Assembly (NCBI RefSeq): GCF_900141855.1
Contig: NZ_FQYU01000001.1
Location: forward strand, 1,027,402-1,091,401
Origin: Pseudozobellia thermophila
Lineage (GTDB): Bacteria; Bacteroidota; Bacteroidia; Flavobacteriales; Flavobacteriaceae
Direction: 5' to 3'
DNA: 64,000 bases
Each line of letters begins with the position of its first letter. The stretch's first letter is position 1. The position numbers were made by a program, and so were the translations under genes. The notes beneath the pieces are model-generated. The model was given only the letters and a program-made list of their open reading frames with translations, ran no database searches and was not told the origin of the DNA. Below, piece after piece: positions 35,141 through 44,879 of this stretch.

Positions 35141-37357
35141 CTAACCGTTCCCCGTCCACCCCTTGGAAAGTTTGAGCATGTCGCGACTGAGCGAAAAGAG
35201 CCACTGCAACTGTTCGCCGATGAGATGGGCCTCTTGCCGGTTTCGTTCCGTTGGAGGGTTCGTCGAAGCCTTGTCTAGTTGTGGCAATAGTCGCCTAAAG
35301 GCGGTCTCATCGGTCTGCGTGGCGGCCCTAGGTCCGTCTTCTTTGTCCCGTAATTGATAGATGACCTGTTGCAGGTTGTTTATGATGAGGTTTGCCGTTT
35401 TTTTGAAATTATCCGAAGCCTCGGTCGTGCCATAATTTTGGATGTACCCGCTCAAAGACGAAAGGGAAGACAGGAAACTGTGCACCAGCACCACCATTTC
35501 ATAGGTTTTGTTGAACTGTTTTTGTTTTGAGGCAGGTTCCTGTGTCATGGCCTGAAAGGCCGAGCTAAGGTTTGAGGTTTCGTTAAAGGCCTGTTTGCGG
35601 GCCATGTTGTATTCGACGGGAATTTTTCCCTTCTTCTCGTAAAACCGGACAATTTGCTCAAAGAACTTTTTGTTGGCCGATAGACTGTTCGCGATATCTT
35701 CCTCGATCTTGGCAAAGCTCCAAGAAGGCCATAGCCAGAGAATGGCCGCAAACGATAGGCCTGCGCCAAATACGGTGTCCAAGATGCGGTACTGGATAAT
35801 GGTATGGATGTCGGGCCTGATGATACCGTAGATAAAAATAACGCTCAGGGTGATGAACGTGGCCGAAATTCGGTAGTTTTTTTGAACCATGGAAAAGGCC
35901 ATGATAAGGCTTGCGATGCCCATGGCCCCAAAGATGTAGGGATCTGAGACAAAAAAGACGACGGCCGTTGCCAGTGCCGCGCCTATAAGGGTGCCGATAA
36001 TGCGTTCCTTGGCGCGTTTTTTTGTGAGTCCGTAGCTGGGGCGCATGATCACGATGATGGTCAATAGGATCCAATAGGGGTTTTGGAACTTAAAGAAGGA
36101 GCCCAGGGCATAGCCGACCATCGTAATTACGGCCAAACGTAGCGAATGCCTGAAAATAGGTGACCCGAAGTTGAAATTGCGGTACAGGAGGGCGGGACTG
36201 TAATCTTGTCGGGGCAAAAACTTTTTGGCTGTTTCCCGATCTACGAAGTCGGCCTGGTCTATCTCCGGGTTTCCTAAAAGCCATTTTATTCGTTTTAGCT
36301 TTTCGTACTGCTTCTCTTGGTATTCCAATAAGTTCTGTAGCATCAGGAAGTCCGTGAAATCTTCGCCTTCCCCTTTTTTCAACAGGTCGATATCGTGTTG
36401 GACGTTTTTAAATAGTGTGCGAAGGGATTGGGCAGGGGCAGTTTTTTTCGACCGTATGTCGGTTTTTGAAATGGCCCTGAGCTGGTTCGATATTTCAATG
36501 ATAAGGGATTGAAAACTCTTTGTGTACTTCGGGTGTCGTTCGAAGAAAGCGGTCATTTTATCGTATTCGACCGGATTGGCCATGGCTATTTCGAGCATTT
36601 CTATCAATTGGACGAATACCAGCAAACGCCGATTTTGATAGGTCGAACGGCCGGAATTTTTACGGGATTGGATCAATATCTCGCGCAAGGTCTCATGGTG
36701 TTCGGTAAGTTGGTCTTGCTTTTCGGCCAAAAGGGCCATTAGGCTTTTGTGATCGGTGGCCGGATCGATCAATCGGGCGCGGGTCTCTAGGTAATCGGCC
36801 GTAAGGATATAGGTTTTTGAAAGGGCTTCTTCAATTTGCGCCTTGGGGTTGATGCGGTGCCAGGCCATCACCAATAGCAGGTACCACAATCCCCCGAATG
36901 CCGTCCACAAACAGTGTTCCCAGAGCAGCAGTTCCTTGGTTTCGTAGGCAAAGCTCAATACCAGGGCCAACAGACCGGAAAAGCTTATGAGCGAAGCCCT
37001 GAACCCGAATACCGAAATATAGGCGATGAGAAAGGTGGCCAGGCCCAAAACGGGGAGCATGGGCCAGGCCTTGAAATTAAAGTAGCCACCGATATAGCTA
37101 ATGATCGCTATTAGCATGGCGGAAAGCAGAATACCCATTTTGCTATGGCGGTAATTGCCGCTGGTATTACTGGGGGCACACCATAGCGCGCCAAAACATA
37201 GGGATAGGCCAATTTCCAATTGGTCAAGGTTAATGCCTATGACAATGGGTAGGGTAGCCGCGATGGCCAATAGGATGGCCTTCGAAAAATCGGTGCTTTT
37301 GAAGAAACCGATCAAATCGAACAAGTACTCCGATATTTCCTTTTTGAACGCGACCAA
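35141..37357 (-). CDS. FUSC/YccS-type inner-membrane protein
   Basis: A 738-residue protein with two blocks of membrane helices, about 24-170 and 430-545, separated and followed by long soluble segments. PYWILLTIIVIMRPSYGLTKKRAKERIIGT in the second block is the FUSC signature (shown here as a family pattern at about residues 444-473), related to YccS/YhfK and to aromatic acid exporters such as AaeB. It may export small organic acids; the substrate is unknown. The start is TTG at 37357, as no early ATG exists in frame, and a promoter box 20 bases upstream supports it. Confidence 0.85.
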   Translation of the reverse strand: MVAFKKEISEYLFDLIGFFKSTDFSKAILLAIAATLPIVIGINLDQLEIGLSLCFGALWCAPSNTSGNYRHSKMGILLSAMLIAIISYIGGYFNFKAWPMLPVLGLATFLIAYISVFGFRASLISFSGLLALVLSFAYETKELLLWEHCLWTAFGGLWYLLLVMAWHRINPKAQIEEALSKTYILTADYLETRARLIDPATDHKSLMALLAEKQDQLTEHHETLREILIQSRKNSGRSTYQNRRLLVFVQLIEMLEIAMANPVEYDKMTAFFERHPKYTKSFQSLIIEISNQLRAISKTDIRSKKTAPAQSLRTLFKNVQHDIDLLKKGEGEDFTDFLMLQNLLEYQEKQYEKLKRIKWLLGNPEIDQADFVDRETAKKFLPRQDYSPALLYRNFNFGSPIFRHSLRLAVITMVGYALGSFFKFQNPYWILLTIIVIMRPSYGLTKKRAKERIIGTLIGAALATAVVFFVSDPYIFGAMGIASLIMAFSMVQKNYRISATFITLSVIFIYGIIRPDIHTIIQYRILDTVFGAGLSFAAILWLWPSWSFAKIEEDIANSLSANKKFFEQIVRFYEKKGKIPVEYNMARKQAFNETSNLSSAFQAMTQEPASKQKQFNKTYEMVVLVHSFLSSLSSLSGYIQNYGTTEASDNFKKTANLIINNLQQVIYQLRDKEDGPRAATQTDETAFRRLLPQLDKASTNPPTERNRQEAHLIGEQLQWLFSLSRDMLKLSKGWTGNG

Positions 37358-37376
37358 GCTGCCCTGAATTTTGGTG

Positions 37377-37384
37377 CAAAGGTA
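37377..37384 (-). promoter_or_regulatory. Predicted -7 box for the FUSC-type gene
   Basis: TACCTTTG on the minus strand matches TAnnTTTG. Transcription would start about 14 bases before the TTG start codon. No clear -33 box is seen. Confidence 0.4.
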
Positions 37385-37446
37385 GGGTTTGACCGGATGG
37401 CGGCCATGGGCGTTTGTAAGAAAAAAAGCTTGTCCGGGCGGCTTCC

Positions 37447-37977
37447 CTAAGAAAGGTACAGGTCTACCAAACCGTCGGGAGTGGTGACGTGGATTGTATT
37501 GTTATCGCGGTCGACCTGGGTTAAGATCTCATCGGTCAGGGGGATCAAAATCTCCTTGCCCTTGTTGTCGACCATCAATATGGCCTGGGAGGTACTGTCG
37601 TTTACGCCCGTAACATGGCCGATATTGCCCAGTTCGGAATCGATAACGGCAAACCCTATGATTTCGTGAAAGTAGAATTTATTGCCTTCCAATTTGGGGA
37701 GGAAGGAAAGAGGGAGGTAAAGTTCGTGCCTCATAATACGGTCTGCAGCGGCTTCGTCCTTTACTTCCTCAAAATCGATGCGCAGCAGGTTCGATTTGTG
37801 CAGGCGACATCTATCAATAAAAAATGGAACCAGATTGTTGCCTTTCATCAAGACAAAAACTGATTCCATGTTTTCGTACAATTCGGGTTCGTCGGTATCG
37901 AGTTTTGCGAGTACCTCGCCCTTATAGCTATATTTTGAAACGATTTTACCGAGGTAGAAACAATCTTCCTTACGCAT
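37447..37977 (-). CDS. rimM: Ribosome maturation factor RimM
   Basis: A 176-residue protein needed for maturation of the 16S rRNA 3' domain and 30S assembly. The N-terminal domain has YLGKIVSKYSYKGEVLAKLD (residues 7-26), and the C-terminal PRC barrel has FYFHEIIGFAVIDSELGNIG and KEILIPLTDEIL. It follows rpsP after 14 bases, which fits binding of RimM to nascent 30S near S19 and S16 and the conserved rpsP-rimM pairing. Confidence 0.95.
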   Translation of the reverse strand: MRKEDCFYLGKIVSKYSYKGEVLAKLDTDEPELYENMESVFVLMKGNNLVPFFIDRCRLHKSNLLRIDFEEVKDEAAADRIMRHELYLPLSFLPKLEGNKFYFHEIIGFAVIDSELGNIGHVTGVNDSTSQAILMVDNKGKEILIPLTDEILTQVDRDNNTIHVTTPDGLVDLYLS

Positions 37978-37991
37978 CGCTTCGAATTGAT

Positions 37992-38573
37992 CTATGCTTC
38001 TTCGGCAGGCTTCTGCTCTTCAGTGCCGGCTTCTTCTGCAGGGGCTTCGGCCACCGCAGTGTCTTCGGCTACAGCTTCTCCTTCCGCTTCAGGGGCTTCG
38101 GCTTCTTCAGCTTCGGGAGCCTCGGCTTCGGCCGCGGCCTGTGCACGCTTCTCGTTGATTTCCTTTTCGGCTTTTAATATCTCGGCCTTGGCTTTTTCCT
38201 TCTCTTGGTCAAGTCCGCTTACCTTGGCATTGATCTTGCTTTCCTTTTCCTCTAACCAAGCCTTGAATTTTTCTTCCACCTGCTCTTCGGTCAAAGCACC
38301 TTTGCGCTGACCTACCAATAAATGATGCTTCAACAAAACACCTTTGTAAGATAAAATGGCCCTGGCGGTATCGGTTGGCTGTGCACCGTTTTGCAACCAT
38401 TTTACGGAGTTGTCTACATTGATCTCTATGGTTGCCGGATTGGTATTCGGATTGTAAGTCCCTAATTTTTCAAGAAATTTACCATCTCTTTTTGCACGGC
38501 TATCGGCAGCAACTACCCAATAGAATGGTTTTCCTTTTTTACCGTGTCTTTGAAGTCTAATTTTTACTGGCAT
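37992..38573 (-). CDS. rpsP: 30S ribosomal protein S16 with long acidic C-terminal tail
   Basis: A 193-residue protein. The first 80 or so residues are classic S16 ([20 protein letters not shown], then [20 protein letters not shown]). A predicted charged helical part (about 85-145) and a tail of Ala, Glu and Pro (about 146-193) more than double the usual length of 80-90 residues. Such tails occur in Bacteroidota S16. The tail's role is unknown. The gene is led by a strong promoter and a short leader hairpin and is followed by rimM. Confidence 0.96.
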   Translation of the reverse strand: MPVKIRLQRHGKKGKPFYWVVAADSRAKRDGKFLEKLGTYNPNTNPATIEINVDNSVKWLQNGAQPTDTARAILSYKGVLLKHHLLVGQRKGALTEEQVEEKFKAWLEEKESKINAKVSGLDQEKEKAKAEILKAEKEINEKRAQAAAEAEAPEAEEAEAPEAEGEAVAEDTAVAEAPAEEAGTEEQKPAEEA

Positions 38574-38588
38574 ATCACATTAATTTGT

Positions 38589-38603
38589 GGGGTGCCCGAC
38601 CCC
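38589..38603 (-). promoter_or_regulatory. Leader hairpin upstream of rpsP
   Basis: GGGGT (38589-38593) and ACCCC (38599-38603) form a five-pair stem with a five-base loop, 15 bases before the rpsP start. It could mask the initiation region or serve as an autoregulatory leader. Confidence 0.4.
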
Positions 38604-38638
38604 TGTTATTAATTCTACGTTTTTCCCTAAAAGGGCTG

Positions 38639-38668
38639 CAAATATACTTCATTTATTGAAACCCGCAA
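38639..38668 (-). promoter_or_regulatory. Predicted promoter of rpsP-rimM
   Basis: On the minus strand TTG (38666-38668) is followed after 19 bases by TATATTTG (38639-38646), a full match to the consensus. The predicted leader is about 60 bases. Confidence 0.7.
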
Positions 38669-38681
38669 TAGCTTTGGGTTT

Positions 38682-40103
38682 TTATTGTTCGCGGTCGGCC
38701 AATTGGTCCTTGCCCCTAATTAATTTGGAGCGATGTTTTTTGACCAATTCATCAATAGTGGCGAGCACTTCGGGATGTGCTGGGGCAATGTTGAAATTCT
38801 CGGAAGGGTCGTGGTTGAGGTGGTAGAGCAATGGGGGATCGTGCTCCTGTCGTTTGCCAAATTGGCCGTAGGCGCCCTGGGTGATAAAGTGGGCCTTGTA
38901 ATTTTCCATTCGAACCGCATAGAGTTCGGTCCCGCGGTAATAAAACATGCTTTTTCTAGGGCTGCTTTCGTGCCTGAACAGGGTGCCACTTAGGTCGACA
39001 CCGTCTATTATCCGGTCGTTCGGAATCTCGACCCCGGCCATTTTGCTGAAAGTGGTAAAGAGGTCCATGGTGGATCCCAGGTCCGTAATCACACCGGGTC
39101 TTATTTTCGAAGGCCCCCAGAAAATCGTGGGTTCGCGCATGCCCCCTTCCCAGGTGGTTCCTTTTCCGGCCTTTAAGGGGCCCGCACTTCCACCGTTCAG
39201 CTTAAAGGGAAGCCATGGTCCGTTGTCGGAGGTGAATACAACAATGGTGTTTTTGTCGAGTCCTTCTTCTTTTAGCGTATCCAATATTTTTCCCACCCCG
39301 TGGTCTATCTCTTCCAGCACATCGCCATAAAGTCCCCTTTCGCTTTTTCCCAAAAAGGCTTGGGAGGCGAAAAGGGGCACATGGGGCAGGTTGTGGGCCA
39401 AATAAATAAAGAAGGGTCGGTTTTTGTTCTTCTTTATGTAGGAGACGGCCTCGTTCGAGTATCGGGTGGTTATGGTGTTTTGGTCGGCGGGCCGTTCGAT
39501 TATTTGGGTGTTGCGAAGCAACGGAACGTTAAAGTGTTCGCTTTTGATACTGTCGTTCGTGCGGTCCCAATAATTTTTATAGGCCTCTCCCTGTACCCGG
39601 TCCATATCGTTGGAATAGGGGATGCCAAAGTAGTAGTCGAATCCGTTATTGGTGGGCAGGTATTGCTCTTTGTGGCCCAAATGCCATTTTCCGATACAGG
39701 CGGTACTGTAGCCTGCCTTTTTCAATTGTTCGGCCAGGGTAATTTCACGCGATGGCAAGCCGTGTTTCGAGTCGGGAAAAAGAACCCGGTGTTTGTTGCT
39801 GGCCATTCCGCTTCGAACGGGCAACCTTCCTGTCAAAAGCGCCGCCCTGCTAGGGGTGCAAACGCTGGCCCCTGCGTAAAAGTTGGTCCATTTCTGGCCT
39901 TCGTGGGCCATTCGGTCGAGGTGGGGCGTCTTGATCGTTGGGTGTCCAAATGTGCCCAAATCGCCATAACCCAGATCATCGGCGAAGATGATGATGAAAT
40001 TGGGAAGGCTCTGTTCTTGGGCCGGAACACTATTGGACAATAAAAGGAAACATAATAAGGACAGGCCGTACTTGGCCCAAGGGTTGGTTGTTGATTTTGG
40101 CAT
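38682..40103 (-). CDS. Sulfatase (formylglycine-dependent, S1 family), exported
   Basis: A 473-residue sulfatase with a signal peptide (hydrophobic residues about 13-25, cleavage near VPAQEQ). D42 and D43 (FADDLGYGD) bind calcium. C82 in CTPSRAALLTG is a perfect CxPSR formylglycine site, followed by GKWHLGHK (K139, H141) and FTSDNGPW. It differs from the sulfatase at 32528 by the Pro form of the motif and by a signal peptidase I-type signal. The substrate is unknown and probably a sulfated algal glycan. It is divergent from dnaE. Confidence 0.9.
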   Translation of the reverse strand: MPKSTTNPWAKYGLSLLCFLLLSNSVPAQEQSLPNFIIIFADDLGYGDLGTFGHPTIKTPHLDRMAHEGQKWTNFYAGASVCTPSRAALLTGRLPVRSGMASNKHRVLFPDSKHGLPSREITLAEQLKKAGYSTACIGKWHLGHKEQYLPTNNGFDYYFGIPYSNDMDRVQGEAYKNYWDRTNDSIKSEHFNVPLLRNTQIIERPADQNTITTRYSNEAVSYIKKNKNRPFFIYLAHNLPHVPLFASQAFLGKSERGLYGDVLEEIDHGVGKILDTLKEEGLDKNTIVVFTSDNGPWLPFKLNGGSAGPLKAGKGTTWEGGMREPTIFWGPSKIRPGVITDLGSTMDLFTTFSKMAGVEIPNDRIIDGVDLSGTLFRHESSPRKSMFYYRGTELYAVRMENYKAHFITQGAYGQFGKRQEHDPPLLYHLNHDPSENFNIAPAHPEVLATIDELVKKHRSKLIRGKDQLADREQ

Positions 40104-40251
40104 GGCTGGAAAGGTTTAAAGGTGTATAAGATAGTAAAATATTGAATGTTGTGCCTAACCAAGGACGATATGGGTTTGTCGTTGATAACTACTAAAAACA
40201 TCATTTTAAATACCTGCCCGTTTTGTCTAATTTTACAAGCTCTTATTTCAT

Positions 40252-40280
40252 TTCGCATTTCATGGAATGAAACATGCGAA
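40252..40280 (+). promoter_or_regulatory. Leader hairpin upstream of dnaE
   Basis: TTCGCAT (40252-40258) pairs with ATGCGAA (40274-40280), and inside it TTCAT (40259-40263) pairs with ATGAA (40267-40271), with a two-base bulge. The 12-pair stem ends 24 bases before the dnaE ATG. A weak TAATTTTA box lies just upstream at 40228-40235. Confidence 0.45.
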
Positions 40281-40304
40281 TCTAGAACCCGAAACTTCCG
40301 CAAC

Positions 40305-43300
40305 ATGTATTTGATTTTTGACACTGAGACCACCGGATTGCCTAAACGATGGGACGCCCCAATTACGGACACGGACAACTGGCCCCGCTGTATACAGATA
40401 GCGTGGCAGTTGCACGACGACATGGGCCGACTGATAGAGCACCAAGATTACTTGGTAAAACCCGAAGGTTTTAACATCCCCTATGACGCCGAAAAGATCC
40501 ACGGTATATCTACGGAGCTGGCGGAAAAGGACGGTGTTCCCTTGGCAGAGGTCTTGGAGAAGTTCAATGCGGCCATGGCCCAAACGAAGTTTATCGTGGG
40601 GCAGAATGTGGGTTTTGACGTGAACATCATGGGGGCTGAATTCCATAGGATGGGCGTTGAGAACCCCCTGCAGGAACTGCCTGTCTTGGATACCTGTACG
40701 GAACATACGGCACAATTGTGCCAGATACCCGGTGGGCGTGGCGGCAAGTTTAAGCTTCCTACCCTGACCGAGCTTCACGAATTTCTGTTCGGCGAACCTT
40801 TCGCCGAGGCCCACAACGCCACGGCCGATGTTGAGGCCACGACCCGTTGTTTTTTGGAGCTGATCAGAAAAAGGCAGTATACGGCCGAGCAACTGGATGT
40901 TCAGCCCGATTACTTTGAGAATTTCTCGGAGGCCAACCCGCAAGAGATACAGCTCATCGGCCTTAAGCACATCAACCTAAAACAGGCTTCCAAAAAAATA
41001 GCGGACGCCCTTTGGGAAAAGGATACCGGTGGGGTTTCGCAAGAAGAGATACAGGAGAACCTGGCCACTTTGGAGTCGGCCAATTTCGCCCATCTGCACA
41101 ATCACACCCAGTTTTCCATATTACAGTCCACCATCAGCATCCCCGACCTGATCAAGGCAACGGCAGAGGCCAGAATGCCCGCTGTGGCCATGACGGACCA
41201 TGCCAATATGATGGGGGCCTTTCACTTTGTGAACGGGGTTATTAACCACAACAAGGGAGTGGCCGCCAAAAACGAGGAAAACAAAAAAAGGTACGAGGCC
41301 ACGCAAAACGGAACCCTCCAAGAAGGAGAGGAACCCCTTCACGAACTACCCGAACCCATTCCCGAGATTACACCTATCATAGGTTGCGAATTTCACGTGT
41401 GCGAAGACCACACCAACAAATCGCAAAAAGACAATGGCTATCAGATCGTGATGCTTGCCAAAAACAAGCAAGGGTACCTTAACCTGGCCAAAATGTCTTC
41501 CATTGCCTTTGTGGAAGGAAAGTACTACGTGCCCCGTATCGACAAAAAAGTCATTGAACAGTATAAGGAAGACATCATTGTACTTACCGGAAACCTGTAC
41601 GGTGAGGTTCCCAGTAAAATACTGAACGTAGGGGAAAAACAGGCCGAGGAAGCCCTTATTTGGTGGAAGGAGATGTTCGGCGACGACCTGTATATAGAGA
41701 TCATGCGCCACGGACAGGAAGACGAAAATCGGGTCAACCAGGTGTTGATCCAATTCGCCAAAAAACACGATATAAAACTGGTCGCCACCAACAACACCTA
41801 TTATGTCAACAAGGAAAATGCCCATGCGCACGACATCCTTTTGTGCGTAAAGGACGGCGAAAAGCAGTCGACCCCCATAGGCCGTGGTCGCGGTTACCGC
41901 TACGGCCTTCCCAACCAAGAGTACTACTTTAAGTCCTCTGACGAAATGAAGGAACTCTTTAAGGATATTCCGGAGGCCATCATCAACATACAGGAAATTA
42001 TCGACAAGGTAGAGACCTTTAGCTTGGCGCGCGACGTGCTCTTGCCCGCTTTTGACATCCCCGAGGAATTTCAGTTCGAGGAAGACAAATTGGATGGGGG
42101 CAAGCGTGGGGAAAACAAATACTTGCGCCATATTACCTATGAGGGCGCAAAAAGGAGATACGGCGAAATTACGCCCGAAATAGACGAGCGACTCGATTTT
42201 GAGCTTAAGGTTATCGAAAAAACGGGCTATCCGGGTTATTTCCTGATCGTGGAGGATTTTATCAGGGCGGCCAGAAATATGGGGGTTTCCGTGGGACCCG
42301 GCCGTGGGTCCGCAGCGGGATCTGCCGTGGCCTACTGTTTGGGGATTACCAATCTCGACCCGATCAAGTACGACCTGCTTTTTGAGCGTTTCCTAAATCC
42401 GGACCGTGTGAGCATGCCCGATATCGATATCGATTTTGATGATGAGGGGCGTAGCCGTGTAATGGACTATGTGATCGAGAAATACGGGGCCAACCAAGTA
42501 GCACAGATCATTACCTATGGTACCATGGCCGCCAAATCGTCCATCCGCGATACGGCCCGTGTACTCGACCTGCCCCTGAGCGATGCCGACCGTATGGCGA
42601 AGCTCATCCCCAACATGTCCAAACTAAAAAAGATCATCGGGGTGGACGAAAAGGTACTTCGCAGTAAGTTCAACAGCGAGGAACTCGAAAAAATAAACGA
42701 ACTCCTGAACATTTCCGAGGGCGATGGCCTGGAATCGGAAACCCTGAACCAAGCTTACGTTTTAGAGGGGTCTGTTCGTAATACGGGCATCCATGCCTGT
42801 GGGGTGATCATTACCCCGGACGATATTACCAAGTTCGTTCCCGTGGCATTGGCCAAGGATTCCGACATGTACTGTACCCAGTTCGACAACTCGGTGGTAG
42901 AAAGTGCGGGACTCTTGAAAATGGATTTCTTGGGCCTAAAGACCCTGACCCTGATCAAGGATACCGTAAAGATCGTGAAAGCGAAACACGGTATAGAGCT
43001 GGATCCCGAAAATTTTCCGCTGGACGACAAAAAAACATACGAGCTTTTCCAACGGGGTGAAACGATCGGGGTGTTCCAATACGAATCGCCCGGTATGCAA
43101 AAGCACATGCGTGCGTTAAAGCCCACGGTCTTTGCGGATCTGATCGCCATGAACGCCCTGTACCGTCCGGGACCGATGGAATACATACCCAGCTTTATCG
43201 CCCGTAAGCATGGTACCGAAGAAATTGTGTACGACCTCGAGGCCTGCGAAGAATACCTTGCCGAAACCTACGGTATTACGGTATACCAAGAGCAGGTGAT

Positions 43301-44741
43301 GCTCCTTTCGCAAAAACTTGCCGATTTTACCAAGGGTGAGGCCGACGTCTTGCGTAAGGCCATGGGTAAAAAGCAAAAGCACGTACTGGACAAAATGAAG
43401 CCCAAGTTCATTGAACAGGCATCCGCAAAAGGGCATCCGGTAGATAAGCTGGAGAAAATATGGAAAGACTGGGAGGCGTTTGCCGCCTATGCCTTTAACA
43501 AGTCGCACTCTACCTGTTACGCGTGGATCGCCTACCAAACGGCCTATTGCAAGGCCCACTACCCTGCCGAATACATGGCCGCCGTGCTGTCGAACAACAT
43601 GAACGACATCAAGCAGGTAACCTTCTTTATGGAAGAATGTAAGCGAATGGGGCTCGAGGTTCTCGGTCCTGACGTCAACGAATCGTACTACAAATTTGCC
43701 GTCAACAAAGACGGGGCCATCCGTTTTGGTATGGGGGCCATAAAGGGTGTAGGCCGAGGGGCGGTCGAGACCATAGTGGAGAACCGTAAAAAAGACGGCC
43801 CCTACAAATCGGTGTTCGACATGGCCAAGCGGATCGATTTGCGGGCGGCCAACAAAAAGGCCTTTGAAAACCTGGCCGTGGCCGGTGGTTTCGATTCCTT
43901 TGAGGGAACCCATCGCGCACAGTACTTTCACGATGAGGGGGACGGAATCACCTTTTTGGAAAAAGTGATCAAGTATGGGGCCAAGTACCAGGAAAACCAA
44001 AATTCGTCGCAGGTCAGTCTTTTTGGCGATGCGAGCGAGGTGCAGATTCCCGAGCCTGTCGTTCCACCTTGCGAAGATTGGGGCACCATGGAAAAACTGC
44101 GTCGCGAAAAGGAAGTAGTGGGAATCTATATATCGGGGCATCCGCTCGATGACTTTAAGACAGAGATCAATGCCTTTTGCAACGCCAATATTTCGTGTGC
44201 GGGCGAACTGGAAAAATACGTCAACCGCGAACTTTCGTTCGCAGGGGTGATCACCGATGTGCAACATCGTACTTCCAAGAACGGAAAAGGCTGGGCGGCC
44301 TTTACCATGGAAGATTATTCAGATTCCTTTGAGTTCAGGATTTTTGGGGAAGAATACCTGAAATTCCGTCACTTTCTCATGATCAATTCATTTGTATACG
44401 TCAAAATTTTTGTGCGTGATGGATGGGTCAACCGCGATACGGGCAAGAAGGGAGAACCGAGAATCCAGTTCAATAGCTTTATGCTGCTTCAGGATGTCAT
44501 GGAAAATTATGCCAAAAAGTTGACCATCAAACTGAACATAGACGATTTGGAGGAGGATAGGATACATTGGTTGAAGGATACTTTGGTGTCGCACCAAGGA
44601 AGCCATCCATTGAACTTTGTCGTTTATGAAATGAAGGAGGCCATTAAGGTGAACCTGTCCAGTAGGAAGCAAAAAGTACGGATTTCAAGCGAACTGTTGG
44701 CGACCTTGGAACGGGAGCAGGTGCATTATAAGTTAAATTAG
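40305..44741 (+). CDS. dnaE: Replicative DNA polymerase III alpha subunit with N-terminal proofreading exonuclease
   Basis: A 1478-residue polymerase. Residues 1-190 form a DEDDh 3'-5' exonuclease with D6, E8, D105, H170 and D175 (FDTETTGL, GQNVGFDVNI, HNATADVEAT). The PHP domain follows (FAHLHNHTQFSIL), then the polymerase core with GPGRGSAAGSAVAYC, MPDIDIDFDDEGRSR carrying the catalytic Asp pair, and AYAFNKSHSTCYAWIAY. A C-terminal OB fold (LSFAGVITDVQHRTSKNGK) completes it. This fusion supplies proofreading without a separate epsilon subunit. An upstream in-frame start would add 53 residues of non-conserved sequence; the ATG at 40305 begins MYLIFDTETTG and is preferred. Confidence 0.95.
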   Translation: MYLIFDTETTGLPKRWDAPITDTDNWPRCIQIAWQLHDDMGRLIEHQDYLVKPEGFNIPYDAEKIHGISTELAEKDGVPLAEVLEKFNAAMAQTKFIVGQNVGFDVNIMGAEFHRMGVENPLQELPVLDTCTEHTAQLCQIPGGRGGKFKLPTLTELHEFLFGEPFAEAHNATADVEATTRCFLELIRKRQYTAEQLDVQPDYFENFSEANPQEIQLIGLKHINLKQASKKIADALWEKDTGGVSQEEIQENLATLESANFAHLHNHTQFSILQSTISIPDLIKATAEARMPAVAMTDHANMMGAFHFVNGVINHNKGVAAKNEENKKRYEATQNGTLQEGEEPLHELPEPIPEITPIIGCEFHVCEDHTNKSQKDNGYQIVMLAKNKQGYLNLAKMSSIAFVEGKYYVPRIDKKVIEQYKEDIIVLTGNLYGEVPSKILNVGEKQAEEALIWWKEMFGDDLYIEIMRHGQEDENRVNQVLIQFAKKHDIKLVATNNTYYVNKENAHAHDILLCVKDGEKQSTPIGRGRGYRYGLPNQEYYFKSSDEMKELFKDIPEAIINIQEIIDKVETFSLARDVLLPAFDIPEEFQFEEDKLDGGKRGENKYLRHITYEGAKRRYGEITPEIDERLDFELKVIEKTGYPGYFLIVEDFIRAARNMGVSVGPGRGSAAGSAVAYCLGITNLDPIKYDLLFERFLNPDRVSMPDIDIDFDDEGRSRVMDYVIEKYGANQVAQIITYGTMAAKSSIRDTARVLDLPLSDADRMAKLIPNMSKLKKIIGVDEKVLRSKFNSEELEKINELLNISEGDGLESETLNQAYVLEGSVRNTGIHACGVIITPDDITKFVPVALAKDSDMYCTQFDNSVVESAGLLKMDFLGLKTLTLIKDTVKIVKAKHGIELDPENFPLDDKKTYELFQRGETIGVFQYESPGMQKHMRALKPTVFADLIAMNALYRPGPMEYIPSFIARKHGTEEIVYDLEACEEYLAETYGITVYQEQVMLLSQKLADFTKGEADVLRKAMGKKQKHVLDKMKPKFIEQASAKGHPVDKLEKIWKDWEAFAAYAFNKSHSTCYAWIAYQTAYCKAHYPAEYMAAVLSNNMNDIKQVTFFMEECKRMGLEVLGPDVNESYYKFAVNKDGAIRFGMGAIKGVGRGAVETIVENRKKDGPYKSVFDMAKRIDLRAANKKAFENLAVAGGFDSFEGTHRAQYFHDEGDGITFLEKVIKYGAKYQENQNSSQVSLFGDASEVQIPEPVVPPCEDWGTMEKLRREKEVVGIYISGHPLDDFKTEINAFCNANISCAGELEKYVNRELSFAGVITDVQHRTSKNGKGWAAFTMEDYSDSFEFRIFGEEYLKFRHFLMINSFVYVKIFVRDGWVNRDTGKKGEPRIQFNSFMLLQDVMENYAKKLTIKLNIDDLEEDRIHWLKDTLVSHQGSHPLNFVVYEMKEAIKVNLSSRKQKVRISSELLATLEREQVHYKLN

Positions 44742-44848
44742 CCTTGGTAGGGCCATTTTATTCGGGTATGGTGATAAAATAAATTCCCGTGATAGCGTTA
44801 TAGCTAAAATAGATTCTTCTAGCGTAAGAAAAGCGAATAAAATATGAC

Positions 44849-44856
44849 TAAATTTG
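44849..44856 (+). promoter_or_regulatory. Predicted -7 box for the thioredoxin gene
   Basis: TAAATTTG matches TAnnTTTG and lies 23 bases before the ATG. A -33 TTG at usual spacing is not apparent. Confidence 0.45.
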
Positions 44857-44879
44857 CATAATCTAATAAATTAAATAAC

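Noticed and set aside
37992-38310. A plus-strand reading frame of Ala and Ser repeats opposite rpsP
   Set aside because: It is the complement of the Ala/Glu tail codons of S16 and has no independent support.
40146-40304. A 53-residue N-terminal extension of DnaE
   Set aside because: The extra segment is not polymerase-like, contains the leader hairpin, and the ATG at 40305 matches the exonuclease start.
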